This document shows, in pieces, positions 48,841 through 57,880 of a DNA stretch of 64,000 nt (position 1 is its first letter; the number at the start of each line of letters is the position of its first letter). Position numbers and translations under genes: made by a program. The notes under the pieces are model-generated. The model had not been told where the DNA came from and ran no database searches. It saw nothing but the letters and a program-made list of their open reading frames with translations. The stretch is from Paenibacillus taihuensis. GTDB taxonomy: Bacteria > Bacillota > Bacilli > Paenibacillales > Paenibacillaceae. The stretch lies in contig NZ_QTTN01000030.1 in assembly GCF_003386535.1 (NCBI RefSeq), positions 1 through 64,000 on the forward strand, given 5' to 3'.

Positions 48841-50305
48841 ATGTCTTGGTGCTGAACGGATCGTCCCCATCCTGCTTGCAGCTGCGCAATATGCTGTCCC
48901 AGTCTGCTGTAACTTGAAGCACATCTCCTTCGGCTATCTCCGTCCCGATCTGCACCTCGATATAGGCAAGCGCCGAGCTTGCGCGTATCGCATGCTTTGC
49001 CCCAGCCGGGATGCGCAGCATATCCCCGGCCTGCACCTGGCGCTTGACCGCTTCCATAATAAACTCCCCTGTGCCGGAGAGGATTGTCCAGCACTCCTCC
49101 CGCTGCTGATGCGCATGATAGCTTGTATGCTTCAGCGGCAGCATCTCGATCATGCGCGTCACCGTCTGAGGCTGCTGCCCCGGCAACGTATAATCGAGAA
49201 CGCTGTAGCTGCCCCACCGCTCTTCGCCGTACATCGGCCGCTGCCCATCCTGGCGCAGCGACTTGATCCGGTTCGCTGCCTGCTTGTGGGCGACAAGAAT
49301 GCCGTCTGCGCTGGCAGCGACAATGACATTCGGCACGCCGATGACATGGATCGGCTGCTGCAGCTCATTGACGATGTGCGTGCCGGTCGAATCATCCGAC
49401 ACGCTCCCTGCGCCTACCACATTCGAGTCGCCACTGCCCAAGTAATGAGGGAGCACGTTCCAGTCCCCTAAGTCCTTCCACTCTCTCTGATATGGAATGA
49501 CTGCCGCTGCTGCGATCTTCTCCACCACCTCAACATCGAAGCTTTGCTCAGGGAGCTGTTCGTAGCAGGCGAGCAGCTCGTCGTAGTCGGTCGGCAGAGC
49601 TTTGCGTACCATCGTATCTAATAGGAATTGGAGCGAGAATGCGAATATTCCGCAGTTCCACATGGCGTCGCGGTCGATGAGCCGGGCGGCTGTCGCTTCG
49701 TCCGGCTTCTCTGTAAACTGCTCGACCATGGCATAACCGGCTGATGGGGCGGCAGAAGCGGCATCTGATACGAGTGCGGGATCGGACTGTTTCGTTGGCT
49801 TTGGAACAATGTAGCCGAACTGAGTGGAGGGATGCTTCGGCTTCACTCCGAGGAGGGCGAGCTCTGCTCCCGACGCTGCAAGGACAGACGGAAACTGGCA
49901 CAGCGTGCTCAGGAAATCGACATCTGCATACAGGTCCGCCGGTATGACGCAAATTGTCTCATCCAGCTCTGCCAGCTGCTTGGCATGCAAGTATGCTCCG
50001 GCCAACGCAATCGCCGAGAACGTCCCCCGCCGATGCGGTTCCGCGATAAACGGGATGCGGTTGCCGATATGGTGGAGCGTAATCTCCGCCTGGCTTCGAT
50101 GCGCCACAACAGAAGCGAATGTCAGCAGTCCGGCTTCCTCCAGCTGCCGGCACACACGCTGAATCATCGACTCCTTGCTTGGCTCCGCGTTACCTGCGTT
50201 AGAAGCGTTCGCAGGAAGCAGCTTCAGAAAGATTTTCGAACGGACCTCATTCGACAACGGCCATAACCGCTTCCCCGAGCCGCCGCACAGCAAAACAATT
50301 CGCAT
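48839..50305 (-). CDS. mannose-1-phosphate guanylyltransferase-like / mannose-6-phosphate isomerase-like fusion
   Basis: 488 residues. The N-terminal about 290 are a nucleotidyltransferase (LLCGGSGKRLWPLSNEVRSK, AEPHRRGTFSAIALA, EKPDEATA, MWNCGIFAF). A C-terminal cupin follows (SYHAHQQREECWTILSG, AGDMLRIPAGAKHAI), as in bifunctional GMP-PMI enzymes such as ManC/AlgA. The usual PKQF after the first motif is replaced by SKIFLKLL. It would make GDP-mannose or a similar activated sugar for surface glycans. The start codon ATG lies after a GAGAGGGGG-like run. A putative sugar transferase precedes it by 19 bases. Confidence 0.85.
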   Translation of the reverse strand: MRIVLLCGGSGKRLWPLSNEVRSKIFLKLLPANASNAGNAEPSKESMIQRVCRQLEEAGLLTFASVVAHRSQAEITLHHIGNRIPFIAEPHRRGTFSAIALAGAYLHAKQLAELDETICVIPADLYADVDFLSTLCQFPSVLAASGAELALLGVKPKHPSTQFGYIVPKPTKQSDPALVSDAASAAPSAGYAMVEQFTEKPDEATAARLIDRDAMWNCGIFAFSLQFLLDTMVRKALPTDYDELLACYEQLPEQSFDVEVVEKIAAAAVIPYQREWKDLGDWNVLPHYLGSGDSNVVGAGSVSDDSTGTHIVNELQQPIHVIGVPNVIVAASADGILVAHKQAANRIKSLRQDGQRPMYGEERWGSYSVLDYTLPGQQPQTVTRMIEMLPLKHTSYHAHQQREECWTILSGTGEFIMEAVKRQVQAGDMLRIPAGAKHAIRASSALAYIEVQIGTEIAEGDVLQVTADWDSILRSCKQDGDDPFSTKT

Positions 50306-50324
50306 CTCTCACACCCCCTCTCCC

Positions 50325-51140
50325 TTAACGGCGTTTCTTCGAAGTCGTCTTTCTGGAGTAGCCTTTGCGCTTGTGGAAGGAGAGTGAGCGATATTTGCGC
50401 GAAAGTGCCTGCATCCGTTTTTGCGGCATCTGGGTAATGCTCATGTTAAAGCTGCGGTTAAGCGTCTTGCGCAGCTGCACGGCCTTCGGGTTGCCTGTAT
50501 ACACGTAGTTCCCGTACGTCTCAAACTCGGAGAACGCGAACTGCTTCGTGCGGTCCATCTTGCGAATAATCGCGCGATACCAGCTCATGCCGTGCTTCGC
50601 CGCGATCATGCGCTTCATCTGCCGCAGCTTCGTCTTCTCAAACAGCATATAGTGGGCGACCAGCGATCTTGGCGCTGTTTCCTTTCTCCCCATCAGCTTC
50701 CTATAGGTGCGAAAATATTCCGGCTGGCTCCAATTGCGGCTGTAAAACACCGTTTGGCCTTTGGAGGTCCGGAAGACATGCGGACGAATAAGCACTGTAT
50801 CGGCGTCGATCGTCAGGAAGTATTTCGAGCTGCACAGTTTATCGCCACTCAGCTTCAACAGCTGTTGGAAGAGCCACCCTGAGCGCTCCCATCGCTTGGA
50901 TCGGTAGTTGATGTCGTTCTTCGTGATCGGCAGCACCGTATTCTCGTTGACGAATCGGCAGCCCTTGCGCCTGCACATCGCAATGATGCGGGACTTCTTC
51001 GGCGAGACAATGAGGATGCGGCCTATCGGATGCTTCACTTGCTTGCGGACGGCATTGATTACATACGGCAGCGTCGTAAGGTCCTTCTCTATCGCCGGGA
51101 TGAGCACATCGATCTGTACGGCCAAATCTATCAGCTCCAT
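50325..51140 (-). CDS. DUF6492-like glycosyltransferase-fold protein
   Basis: 271 residues. A DxD-like TIDADTVLI near 118 with AVQIDVLIPAIEKDL at the start suggests a GT-A fold that binds a nucleotide sugar; FYSRNWSQPEYFRTYRKLMG and SLVAHYMLFEKTKL follow, as in DUF6492 proteins. The Lys/Arg-rich tail (RKGYSRKTTSKKRR) is unusual. It pairs with the GMP-like gene 19 bases downstream, so the two may modify a spore or cell-surface polymer. The ribosome site is weak. Confidence 0.75.
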   Translation of the reverse strand: MELIDLAVQIDVLIPAIEKDLTTLPYVINAVRKQVKHPIGRILIVSPKKSRIIAMCRRKGCRFVNENTVLPITKNDINYRSKRWERSGWLFQQLLKLSGDKLCSSKYFLTIDADTVLIRPHVFRTSKGQTVFYSRNWSQPEYFRTYRKLMGRKETAPRSLVAHYMLFEKTKLRQMKRMIAAKHGMSWYRAIIRKMDRTKQFAFSEFETYGNYVYTGNPKAVQLRKTLNRSFNMSITQMPQKRMQALSRKYRSLSFHKRKGYSRKTTSKKRR

Positions 51141-51536
51141 TGTCCAGTAATGTGATCATCCTATGCCGACATGCTGCCGATTGAGCAGGCGGTTATGCCT
51201 TGGCGAATTATTAAAAAAAAGGTATGCCCCGCGGGCCGCGGGGACATACCTTTCTGGATTGTAGAGTGGAGCAACCTTCGTCTTACCTAGAGGTACGCTT
51301 CCTCATATGCAATATTGGCTATGTCGGATATTTCCACTCTTATTATCCGAAATGAGCATTTTTGCTAAGCTACATTGGATTTCTCCACTCATTTTTGGGC
51401 AAATAGGCGAAAAATGGCGGTTTTGAGCAAATGCAAGTAGATTTATCCAACATAGACACCACTTTTGCTTAAAAAGGGACTTCTATATTGGATTTATCCA
51501 ATATACAGCAGAACGTCTCAGCCATAGACTCCGAGA
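51141..51536. repeat. gene-free stretch with terminator and Paenibacillus-type intergenic repeats
   Basis: A terminator at 51212-51253 is followed by a set of related pieces containing TACATTGGATTTCTCCACTCA (51367 on), AGTAGATTTATCCAACATAG (51436 on) and TATTGGATTTATCCAATATA (51485 on). They read as degenerate inverted copies of an ATTGGATTTnTCCAAT element. No gene is supported. Confidence 0.6.
51212..51253 (-). terminator. terminator-like hairpin upstream of the DUF6492 gene
   Basis: AAGGTATGTCCCCGCG pairs with CGCGGGGCATACCTT around a short loop, with T-run on the minus strand and a short one on the plus strand. It would end the nucleoside phosphorylase-side or another transcript; its natural gene is not obvious because it lies between two minus-strand genes. 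Confidence 0.8.
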
Positions 51537-52271
51537 CTAAGCCTCTTGCTTAGCCAGTCTCACAATCGCGCCAAGCGCCGCGTTAATCTCACGCTCGACC
51601 GCATCCGCGACGACATTCGTGTGCGGATCGTACGTGGCGGCGAGATCGCTGTCCGCGTAGCCGTCCAGCGCCACGATTGCGCCCGCGCGCGCGCCGCGCA
51701 GCGAAGCGACCACATAAAGCGCGGCGATCTCCATCTCGACCGCGAGCACGGCTGCTTGTTTGTACTTCTTGTGCGGCACTTCCTCCACGCCTGCGAAGAA
51801 GACGTCGAGCGAGACGGTCAGCCCTTTCTTGACGATGCCGCCCTGCTCCTGCGCCGACGCGTAGAGCGCGTTCACCACATCGCTGTCGCCGACAGCCGGG
51901 AAGCCGTCCGGCACGAGCGCACGAGTCAGCCCTTCCGCGCGAACTGCCGCGGTGCTGACGATAAGGCTGCCGGCCGGATGCTCTTCGGAGTAGGAGCCGG
52001 CTGTGCCGACGCGGATCAGCGTCTTCACGCCTGCGCGAATGAGCTCCTCGAAGCAGACCGCTGCTCCAGCGGAGCCGACGCCGTGGCTCGTCACGAGAAT
52101 GCGCACGCCGTCAATCTCGCCCGTGAATGTGCGATACTCGCGGCTGAACGCCAGCTCTCTCGCATGCTCTAGCTTGGCTGCAATCCGTGCAGCGCGTTTC
52201 GGATCGCCGCATACGATTGCGTACTCAGCAGCGTCTTCCGTATCAATTTGCAAAATCGGCATAAGTGTCAT
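51537..52271 (-). CDS. nucleoside phosphorylase (PNP/UDP family)
   Basis: 244 residues. AIVCGDPKRAARIA, VTSHGVGSAGAAVCFEELI, TLIRVGTAGSY and the C-terminal AVEMEIAALYVVA match the trimeric/hexameric PNP_UDP_1 family (DeoD/Udp type). It would cleave nucleosides with phosphate to base and ribose-1-phosphate. It closes the operon of the BMP-type nucleoside transporter, which fits salvage of imported nucleosides. The ATG overlaps the upstream stop as TAATG; no independent ribosome site is evident. Confidence 0.9.
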   Translation of the reverse strand: MTLMPILQIDTEDAAEYAIVCGDPKRAARIAAKLEHARELAFSREYRTFTGEIDGVRILVTSHGVGSAGAAVCFEELIRAGVKTLIRVGTAGSYSEEHPAGSLIVSTAAVRAEGLTRALVPDGFPAVGDSDVVNALYASAQEQGGIVKKGLTVSLDVFFAGVEEVPHKKYKQAAVLAVEMEIAALYVVASLRGARAGAIVALDGYADSDLAATYDPHTNVVADAVEREINAALGAIVRLAKQEA

Positions 52272-52948
52272 TAGTCAAAATCCACATCCACCCATAGATC
52301 TTCCGGCAGGCCAAGGTCCTCGCCGGAGAAGCGTTCTTCACGGAACGGGTCAGCAACATTATGGAAGCCATTACGCTCCCAGAAGCCTAGCCGATCTTCC
52401 TTCATAAACTCGAAACCGCGCACCCACTTGGCGCTTTTCCAGAAATACAGATGCGGGACGACCAGCCTTACTGGAAAACCATGCTTCGGCGTCAACGGCT
52501 TGCCGTCGAATTCGAACGCCAGCATAACCTCGTCACCCATCAGATCCTCGAGCGGTACATTCGTTTCATAACCATTGTCCGCATGAACCATGACGTAGCG
52601 CGCTTCCGGCTTGACGCCAAGCAGCGGCAGCAGGTCCTTGAACAGAATGCCTTCCCACCTCGTATCGAACTTCGACCAGCGCGTTACACAGTGAATGTCG
52701 ATGACGACATCCGTTTGTTTCATCGCCTTCAGCTGCTCGAGCGAGAAGGTCAGCTCCTTCTCCACTTCCCCGAATACACGGAACGTCCATGCATCGAGAT
52801 CATATTGAGGCACTTCACCTTCATGTAGAATAGGAAAACGCTCAGTCAGCGCCTGGCCCGGAGGCAGACGACGCGCCAGCTCCGGGTCCAAATTCGGATC
52901 CACTTCCACAACCCTCGCGTTCTTCAAACGTTCCGCTTTATTATGCAA
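52271..52948 (-). CDS. SuoX/YedY-like molybdopterin oxidoreductase (YuiH type)
   Basis: 225 residues, no signal peptide. A sulfite-oxidase-type Mo-pterin domain is shown by DIHCVTRWSKFDTRWEGI, with the molybdenum-ligand Cys87, and KHGFPVRLVVPHLYFWKSAKWV. Compared with sulfite oxidase it lacks the haem and dimerisation domains, like YuiH of Bacillus. The substrate is unknown. The TTG start follows AGGAGG by 8 bases. Its place inside a nucleoside operon, between the permease and the phosphorylase, is unexplained. Confidence 0.9.
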   Translation of the reverse strand: MHNKAERLKNARVVEVDPNLDPELARRLPPGQALTERFPILHEGEVPQYDLDAWTFRVFGEVEKELTFSLEQLKAMKQTDVVIDIHCVTRWSKFDTRWEGILFKDLLPLLGVKPEARYVMVHADNGYETNVPLEDLMGDEVMLAFEFDGKPLTPKHGFPVRLVVPHLYFWKSAKWVRGFEFMKEDRLGFWERNGFHNVADPFREERFSGEDLGLPEDLWVDVDFD

Positions 52949-52972
52949 GCTGCATTCCTCCTGCTTCTCGTT

Positions 52973-53896
52973 TTATCTGGAGCTTTCGTTCGCTTTGCGC
53001 GCTTCCTGCACATAGCTCTTGTTCTTGAAGAAGAACATCATCACAAGCGTCACGACATAGGGCAGCATGTTCGTAAAATTCGTCGGCATCGAGAACCCCT
53101 GCAGCCGGATGCTAACCGCGTCCATGAAGCCGAACAGCATGCTCGAAGCCGCTACGCCGAGCGGGTTCGACTGTCCGAGCATCGTCGCCACGAGCGCGAT
53201 GAAGCCGCGTCCGGACGTCATATTTTCGGTAAACATGGTTACTTGTCCGAGCGACAGCTGCGCACCTGCAAGGCCGCACAGCAAGCCAGAGATCAGCACG
53301 GCACCGTACTGGATGCGCGTTACTTTAATGCCAAGGCTCTTCGCCGCCACCGGGTTCTCCCCGACAGCCAGCAAGCGGAAGCCGCGAACCGTTCTAAACA
53401 AGAAATATTGAAACACGAATACGAGGATGATGGCAAGATACACGAGCGGCGAATGTCCCGAAATCACTCCGCCCCCCCACGGAATATCCTTGATGAGCGG
53501 GATATCGAGCTGCGGCAACCCCTTCATATCTTTATCGTAGTAAGCGCCTTTGACATGGAAGATCGCCCGCAAGCAGAACGAGGTCAGTCCAAGCGCCAGG
53601 AAGTTCAGTGATATACCGACGATTATGGCGTTCGCCTTCAAATGAATGCTGAGATAACCGAATATGAGCGAAAATAACATGACGCACACGACAGCGAACA
53701 ACACAGCAAGCCATACACTGCCTGTCAAAAAGTTGCCAACGATGGCGAAGAATGCCCCGAAGAGGACGAGCCCTTCAAGTCCGACATTGAACAGCCCTGC
53801 GCGTGAACAGATTGCGCCGCCAAGCGCGGCCAGCAGGATGGGCGTAACCATCCGCAGCGCTGAGTTAAACAGCGACACATCAAACAACTGATCCAT
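52973..53896 (-). CDS. nucleoside ABC transporter permease (NupQ-like)
   Basis: 307 residues with eight or so membrane segments. LAALGGAICSRAGLFNVGLEGLVLFGAFFA and GFSMPTNFTNMLPYVVTLVMM mark the BPD_transp_2 subfamily paired with BMP lipoproteins. It overlaps the previous permease by 17 bases. With NupP it forms the channel for nucleosides. Confidence 0.9.
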   Translation of the reverse strand: MDQLFDVSLFNSALRMVTPILLAALGGAICSRAGLFNVGLEGLVLFGAFFAIVGNFLTGSVWLAVLFAVVCVMLFSLIFGYLSIHLKANAIIVGISLNFLALGLTSFCLRAIFHVKGAYYDKDMKGLPQLDIPLIKDIPWGGGVISGHSPLVYLAIILVFVFQYFLFRTVRGFRLLAVGENPVAAKSLGIKVTRIQYGAVLISGLLCGLAGAQLSLGQVTMFTENMTSGRGFIALVATMLGQSNPLGVAASSMLFGFMDAVSIRLQGFSMPTNFTNMLPYVVTLVMMFFFKNKSYVQEARKANESSR

Positions 53897-54953
53897 CTTG
53901 AGCCCTCGCTTTCTTGCGTTTAATGAAGGAATAGCTGATCTTCGCCGAGACGAACAAGATGAGTGTCGCTTGAATGACGCTCGCGATCTCGAGCGGCACT
54001 TCCGTGTTCCGCTCTACGCCCATGCCGCCGGTTTGCAGTGCGGCAAGCAGCAATGAAGACGCTACGGTTCCGAGCGGATGGGAGCCTGCGAGCAGCGTCG
54101 CCATAATGCCGGACCACGCATAGCCTGGCGTCGACAGCGAGCCGTCGAGGTAACGGTACTGCGTGCCGAGCACCTCGACAGCGCCGGCAAGACCGGCGAA
54201 GCCGCCGCTTGCAATCATGCTGTACAGCATGAGTTTGCCGCGCTGCACACCGCCGTAAGCGGCAAACAGCGGATTGCTGCCGAGCATGCGCACTTCATAG
54301 CCGCTGACTGTAAATCTCATATATAAGAAAAGCAGCACCGCGCCAACTACGGCGATCAAGAATCCAGCATGGAGGCTCATGCCGTGGAACAGCTTCGGCA
54401 GCCACGCGCTGTGATCGATCATCTTCGTCTGCGCCATCGCCGCCGAGCCCGTATTATCCTTCAGCGGATACGCAACCAGATAGCCGGCAAACAGCGATGC
54501 GATATAGTTGAGTAGGAGCGTTGTAATAAGCAAATTCATGCGGAACTTCGCGTCCATCCAGCCTGCGAAAGCGGACCAGATGCCGCCTGCGACGATACCG
54601 GAGATGAGCGCGGCAATCATTTTTACCCATCCTGGACCTGGGAGATAGAGCGCTGTGATCGCAGCACATAGACCGCCGAGAATCATCTGGCCTTCTGCAC
54701 CCAGATTAAAGAATCCAGCGCGGAAAGCGAGCGTCGTGCCTAAGCCGACCAAGATGATCGGAGTCGCGCGGGACAATGTATTCGTGAAGAAGTAGAAGCT
54801 TCCGAAGGCGCCTTTCCACATCTCGGCATACGTCTGCGAGATGTCGCCGCCAACGATTGCAATCGCAATCGCACCGATTAATAGACCTAGCAGGATCGCA
54901 ACGACAGGCTGAACGAGCGCGCCTATGCCATTCTTAAGTTTGCTGATGTTCAC
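53880..54953 (-). CDS. nucleoside ABC transporter permease (NupP-like)
   Basis: 357 residues with about nine membrane segments. GLGTTLAFRAGFFNLGAEGQMILGGL and GGFAGLAGAVEVLGTQYR are typical of the BMP-system permease 1. Its 5' end overlaps the ATPase gene by 4 bases (ATGA). It is the partner of the next permease. Confidence 0.92.
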   Translation of the reverse strand: MNISKLKNGIGALVQPVVAILLGLLIGAIAIAIVGGDISQTYAEMWKGAFGSFYFFTNTLSRATPIILVGLGTTLAFRAGFFNLGAEGQMILGGLCAAITALYLPGPGWVKMIAALISGIVAGGIWSAFAGWMDAKFRMNLLITTLLLNYIASLFAGYLVAYPLKDNTGSAAMAQTKMIDHSAWLPKLFHGMSLHAGFLIAVVGAVLLFLYMRFTVSGYEVRMLGSNPLFAAYGGVQRGKLMLYSMIASGGFAGLAGAVEVLGTQYRYLDGSLSTPGYAWSGIMATLLAGSHPLGTVASSLLLAALQTGGMGVERNTEVPLEIASVIQATLILFVSAKISYSFIKRKKARAQDGSVV

Positions 54954-56446
54954 TGGCGCTTGCCTCCTGCCATTAATAGACTGATTTGTTCTTCCGTCGC
55001 TTCATCGGAAGGCAGCTCGCCAACGATCCGACCTTCGTTCATAACGAGGATACGGTCGGACAGCTTGAGGATTTCCGTCAGCTCGGAGGAGACGAGCAGT
55101 ATCGCCCCTTGCTCATCGCGGCGCTTCAGCAGCTCGCCATGAATCATCTCCATCGCCCCGACATCGACGCCGCGCGTCGGCTCGGCCGCGATTAGAAATG
55201 GCGTTCCCTGCGCCAGCTCACGAGCAGCAATGAGCTTCTGCAGGTTACCGCCGGATAGGAACTGCACTTTCGTATCGAGTGAACCTGTCTTCACCTCGAA
55301 GCGCTTCACCCAGCCTTCGACCATCTTGCGAATGCTGCGGCCGCGCATCAAGCCGAAACGCTGCTGCCGGCGGGCATGGCCCATGACGCCGTTCTCGACG
55401 ACCGTGGCATCCTTCGCCGCGCCCCATTGGTAGCGGTCTTCGGGAATATGGGCAAGCCCAAGCTCGCGAATCTTCCGCACGGGCGCGCCTGTCACGTCTT
55501 GCCCTGTCAGCGTAACCTGTCCGCTGCTCGCGGCTTGCAAGCCGGCAATCGCGCCAATCAGCTCCGATTGGCCGTTGCCCGATATGCCTGCGACGCCGAC
55601 GATTTCGCCGGCATGCACCTTGAAGGTCGCGCCGTCTACAAGCGGCTTGCCTCGGTCGCCAGGCATGGTCAGGCCTTTCACTTCCAGCACCGGAGCGCCC
55701 AGCTTTGGAGTGCTGCGCTGCATCTGCGCCAAATCCCGGCCTACCATCAGCCGCGAAATTTGTTCAATGTCCGTGTGCTTCGCATCGACAACACCTGTTA
55801 CGCGACCATCGCGCAGCACGGTGATGCGGTCTGCCACTTCCATAATCTCCTGCAGCTTATGGCTGATGAGAATGAAGCTCTTCCCTTGACTCGCCAGACG
55901 CTTAATCGCCACAAGCAGCTCTTTTACTTCCAGCGGTGTCAGTACGCCTGTCGGCTCATCGAGAATGATGATGTCTGCGCCTTGATAAAGCACCTTTAGT
56001 ATTTCGACTCGCTGCTGAACGCCAAGCGAGCAGCTCTCTACCTTCTGGTTCGGATCAACTGGCATGCCGTATTGGCGCGAAAGCTCCTCAACTGCGGCAA
56101 CCGCTGCTTTGCGGTCAAAACCGTTCCACTTGCCCGGTTCCTGGCCGATGACGATATTTTCCGCCACCGTGAAGGACGGAAACAGCATGAAGTGCTGATG
56201 CACCATGCCGATTCCGCTCTTAATCGCATCTGCCGGCGTCGAGAAGGACTGCGGCTTCCCGTTTACGAGAATGGATCCGCTCGTCGGCTTCTCCATACCG
56301 TAGAGAATGCGCATCAGCGTCGTTTTGCCAGCGCCGTTCTCGCCGACCAGCGCATGAATTTCGCCTTTGCCGAGCGTGAAATTGATGTCCGAGTTCGCCT
56401 TTACAGGACCGTACGACTTGGATATGTTCTCCATGTTTAACAACAT
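54950..56446 (-). CDS. nucleoside ABC transporter ATP-binding protein (NupO-like)
   Basis: 498 residues holding two ABC domains, each about 240 residues, as in RbsA/YufO. The first has Walker A GENGAGKTT, LGVQQRVEILK and VLTPLEV in an ILDEPT Walker B. The second has GISGNGQSE, LSGGNLQKL and AAEPTRGVD; its altered Walker A is normal for this class. It energises the two permeases for nucleoside import. AAAGGAG precedes the ATG. Confidence 0.94.
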   Translation of the reverse strand: MLLNMENISKSYGPVKANSDINFTLGKGEIHALVGENGAGKTTLMRILYGMEKPTSGSILVNGKPQSFSTPADAIKSGIGMVHQHFMLFPSFTVAENIVIGQEPGKWNGFDRKAAVAAVEELSRQYGMPVDPNQKVESCSLGVQQRVEILKVLYQGADIIILDEPTGVLTPLEVKELLVAIKRLASQGKSFILISHKLQEIMEVADRITVLRDGRVTGVVDAKHTDIEQISRLMVGRDLAQMQRSTPKLGAPVLEVKGLTMPGDRGKPLVDGATFKVHAGEIVGVAGISGNGQSELIGAIAGLQAASSGQVTLTGQDVTGAPVRKIRELGLAHIPEDRYQWGAAKDATVVENGVMGHARRQQRFGLMRGRSIRKMVEGWVKRFEVKTGSLDTKVQFLSGGNLQKLIAARELAQGTPFLIAAEPTRGVDVGAMEMIHGELLKRRDEQGAILLVSSELTEILKLSDRILVMNEGRIVGELPSDEATEEQISLLMAGGKRQ

Positions 56447-56556
56447 GCGCCCGCTCTCCTTTCATCTCTATCAAACGAAATATCCCGAAACTAGCAGATC
56501 TATAAATCGAAAGAAACCGGCTGCATCACATCATGCACGCAGCCGGCAACGATTAC

Positions 56557-57639
56557 TTATTGAGCGAGCGGGTTCTTCACAACAAGCTTGCCCGAAACGA
56601 TATCATCCTTGATTGTTTTCAGCTTATCGATGTTCGCTTGACCGATGAATGCGTTAAGCGGAGTCTTGCTGTCACGAGTTACGTAAGTAAGACCAACGCC
56701 GTCTTCCTTTAAGCCGTAGTCAACTGCACCGAATTTGAAATCGCCGTTTGCGAACGATTTAACCGTTTCGTATGCAACTGTATCTGTACTTTTCAGCTGT
56801 GCGAGTACAACGTGATCTGGGTCAACGCCAGTGTTGTCGATATCTTGGCCGGAAGTGTGGAAGCCTTTCTCTTTCGCTGCTTCGAACACGCCAAGGTCGC
56901 CTACTGCAGATGCGCCAGCGATGAAGTCAGCGCCTTTGGAGAATTGAAGCAATGCAAGCTCTTTCGCTTTCGCTGGATCAGTGAAGCCGCCAACGTAGTT
57001 CACGAGCATTTCTGCATTCGGGTTCGTATATTTCAGGCCTTCTTGGAAGCCTACTGTATATTTCTTCAGAAGCGGTGCGTCGATTGCAACAACCATGCCG
57101 ACTTTGTTTGTCTTAGTCGCAAGGCCTGCAGCTGCGCCGAGCAAGTACGAAGCTTCATACTCACGGAACACAACGCTGCGAACGTTAGGCAGATCAACGA
57201 CGGTATCGATAATCGCGAACGGCTTGTCCGGATTTTCAGCAGCCACTTTCTTCAGTGCATCTTCCGCTTGGAATGTAGCTGTAATGATCAGATCGTAGTT
57301 CTCAGCAACCGTAGCGCGAAGGTTCTGCTCGAATGCGGCAGGGTCTGTCGATTCGATTGTTTTCACGTCTACATTAAACTCTTGGCCGGCTTTCTTGAAG
57401 CCTTCGTCCATCTGTACGAAGAACGCGTTAACGCCGATCTTCTCCGGCAGCACGAGCGCAACCTTCTTCTTAGGTGCGTCAGCTGCCCCGTTACCTGCAT
57501 CGCCGCCTGCATTCGTGCTTGCATTCGCCGCTTCATTCTTCGCTCCATTATTGGAAGCAGAATTATCATTCTTGGAACATCCGACGAACAACGAAGACAA
57601 TAAAATAAGTGCCGCTACTAGCAAAAACCCTTTTTTCAT
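56557..57639 (-). CDS. BMP-family nucleoside-binding lipoprotein (NupN-like)
   Basis: 360 residues. The lipobox signal is LLSSLFVGCS (Cys near 21), followed by a Ser/Asn/Ala-rich linker with a low-complexity spacer to about 50. The BMP domain begins KVALVLPEKIGVNAFFVQMDEGF and includes ATVAENYDLIITATFQAEDAL. Such lipoproteins bind purine nucleosides and deliver them to a NupOPQ-type permease, here encoded just downstream. A SigA-type promoter lies upstream. Confidence 0.92.
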   Translation of the reverse strand: MKKGFLLVAALILLSSLFVGCSKNDNSASNNGAKNEAANASTNAGGDAGNGAADAPKKKVALVLPEKIGVNAFFVQMDEGFKKAGQEFNVDVKTIESTDPAAFEQNLRATVAENYDLIITATFQAEDALKKVAAENPDKPFAIIDTVVDLPNVRSVVFREYEASYLLGAAAGLATKTNKVGMVVAIDAPLLKKYTVGFQEGLKYTNPNAEMLVNYVGGFTDPAKAKELALLQFSKGADFIAGASAVGDLGVFEAAKEKGFHTSGQDIDNTGVDPDHVVLAQLKSTDTVAYETVKSFANGDFKFGAVDYGLKEDGVGLTYVTRDSKTPLNAFIGQANIDKLKTIKDDIVSGKLVVKNPLAQ

Positions 57640-57687
57640 TACGTTTCTCCCCTACTCTTTGTCTGATGCAATAACTTAATCCCTTTA

Positions 57688-57716
57688 ATCCTACCTGAAT
57701 TATCGGGATTTGTCAA
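57688..57716 (-). promoter_or_regulatory. SigA-type promoter of the nucleoside transport operon
   Basis: On the minus strand TTGACA (57711-57716), 17 bases, TAGGAT (57688-57693). It lies about 50 bases before the BMP gene. A direct GGATTAA repeat follows the -10. No purine riboswitch is evident in the short leader. Confidence 0.75.
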
Positions 57717-57880
57717 TCTGTGCGAAAAGTATCGTTTCTTGTCGCATTCACGCTATTATACCGTCACAGCCGCTTGACTGGCTATACATTTTATAAAAAA
57801 ATGGCTATTTTTCGTGTCCGCACACGCTAGTAATTTACTGGAAATTGCATGAGGCATGCGAGAACGTATTGCCGCGATGA

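Noticed and set aside
57640-57760. purine riboswitch upstream of the BMP-type operon
   Set aside because: The leader between the promoter and the start is too short for the purine aptamer and shows none of its conserved loops.
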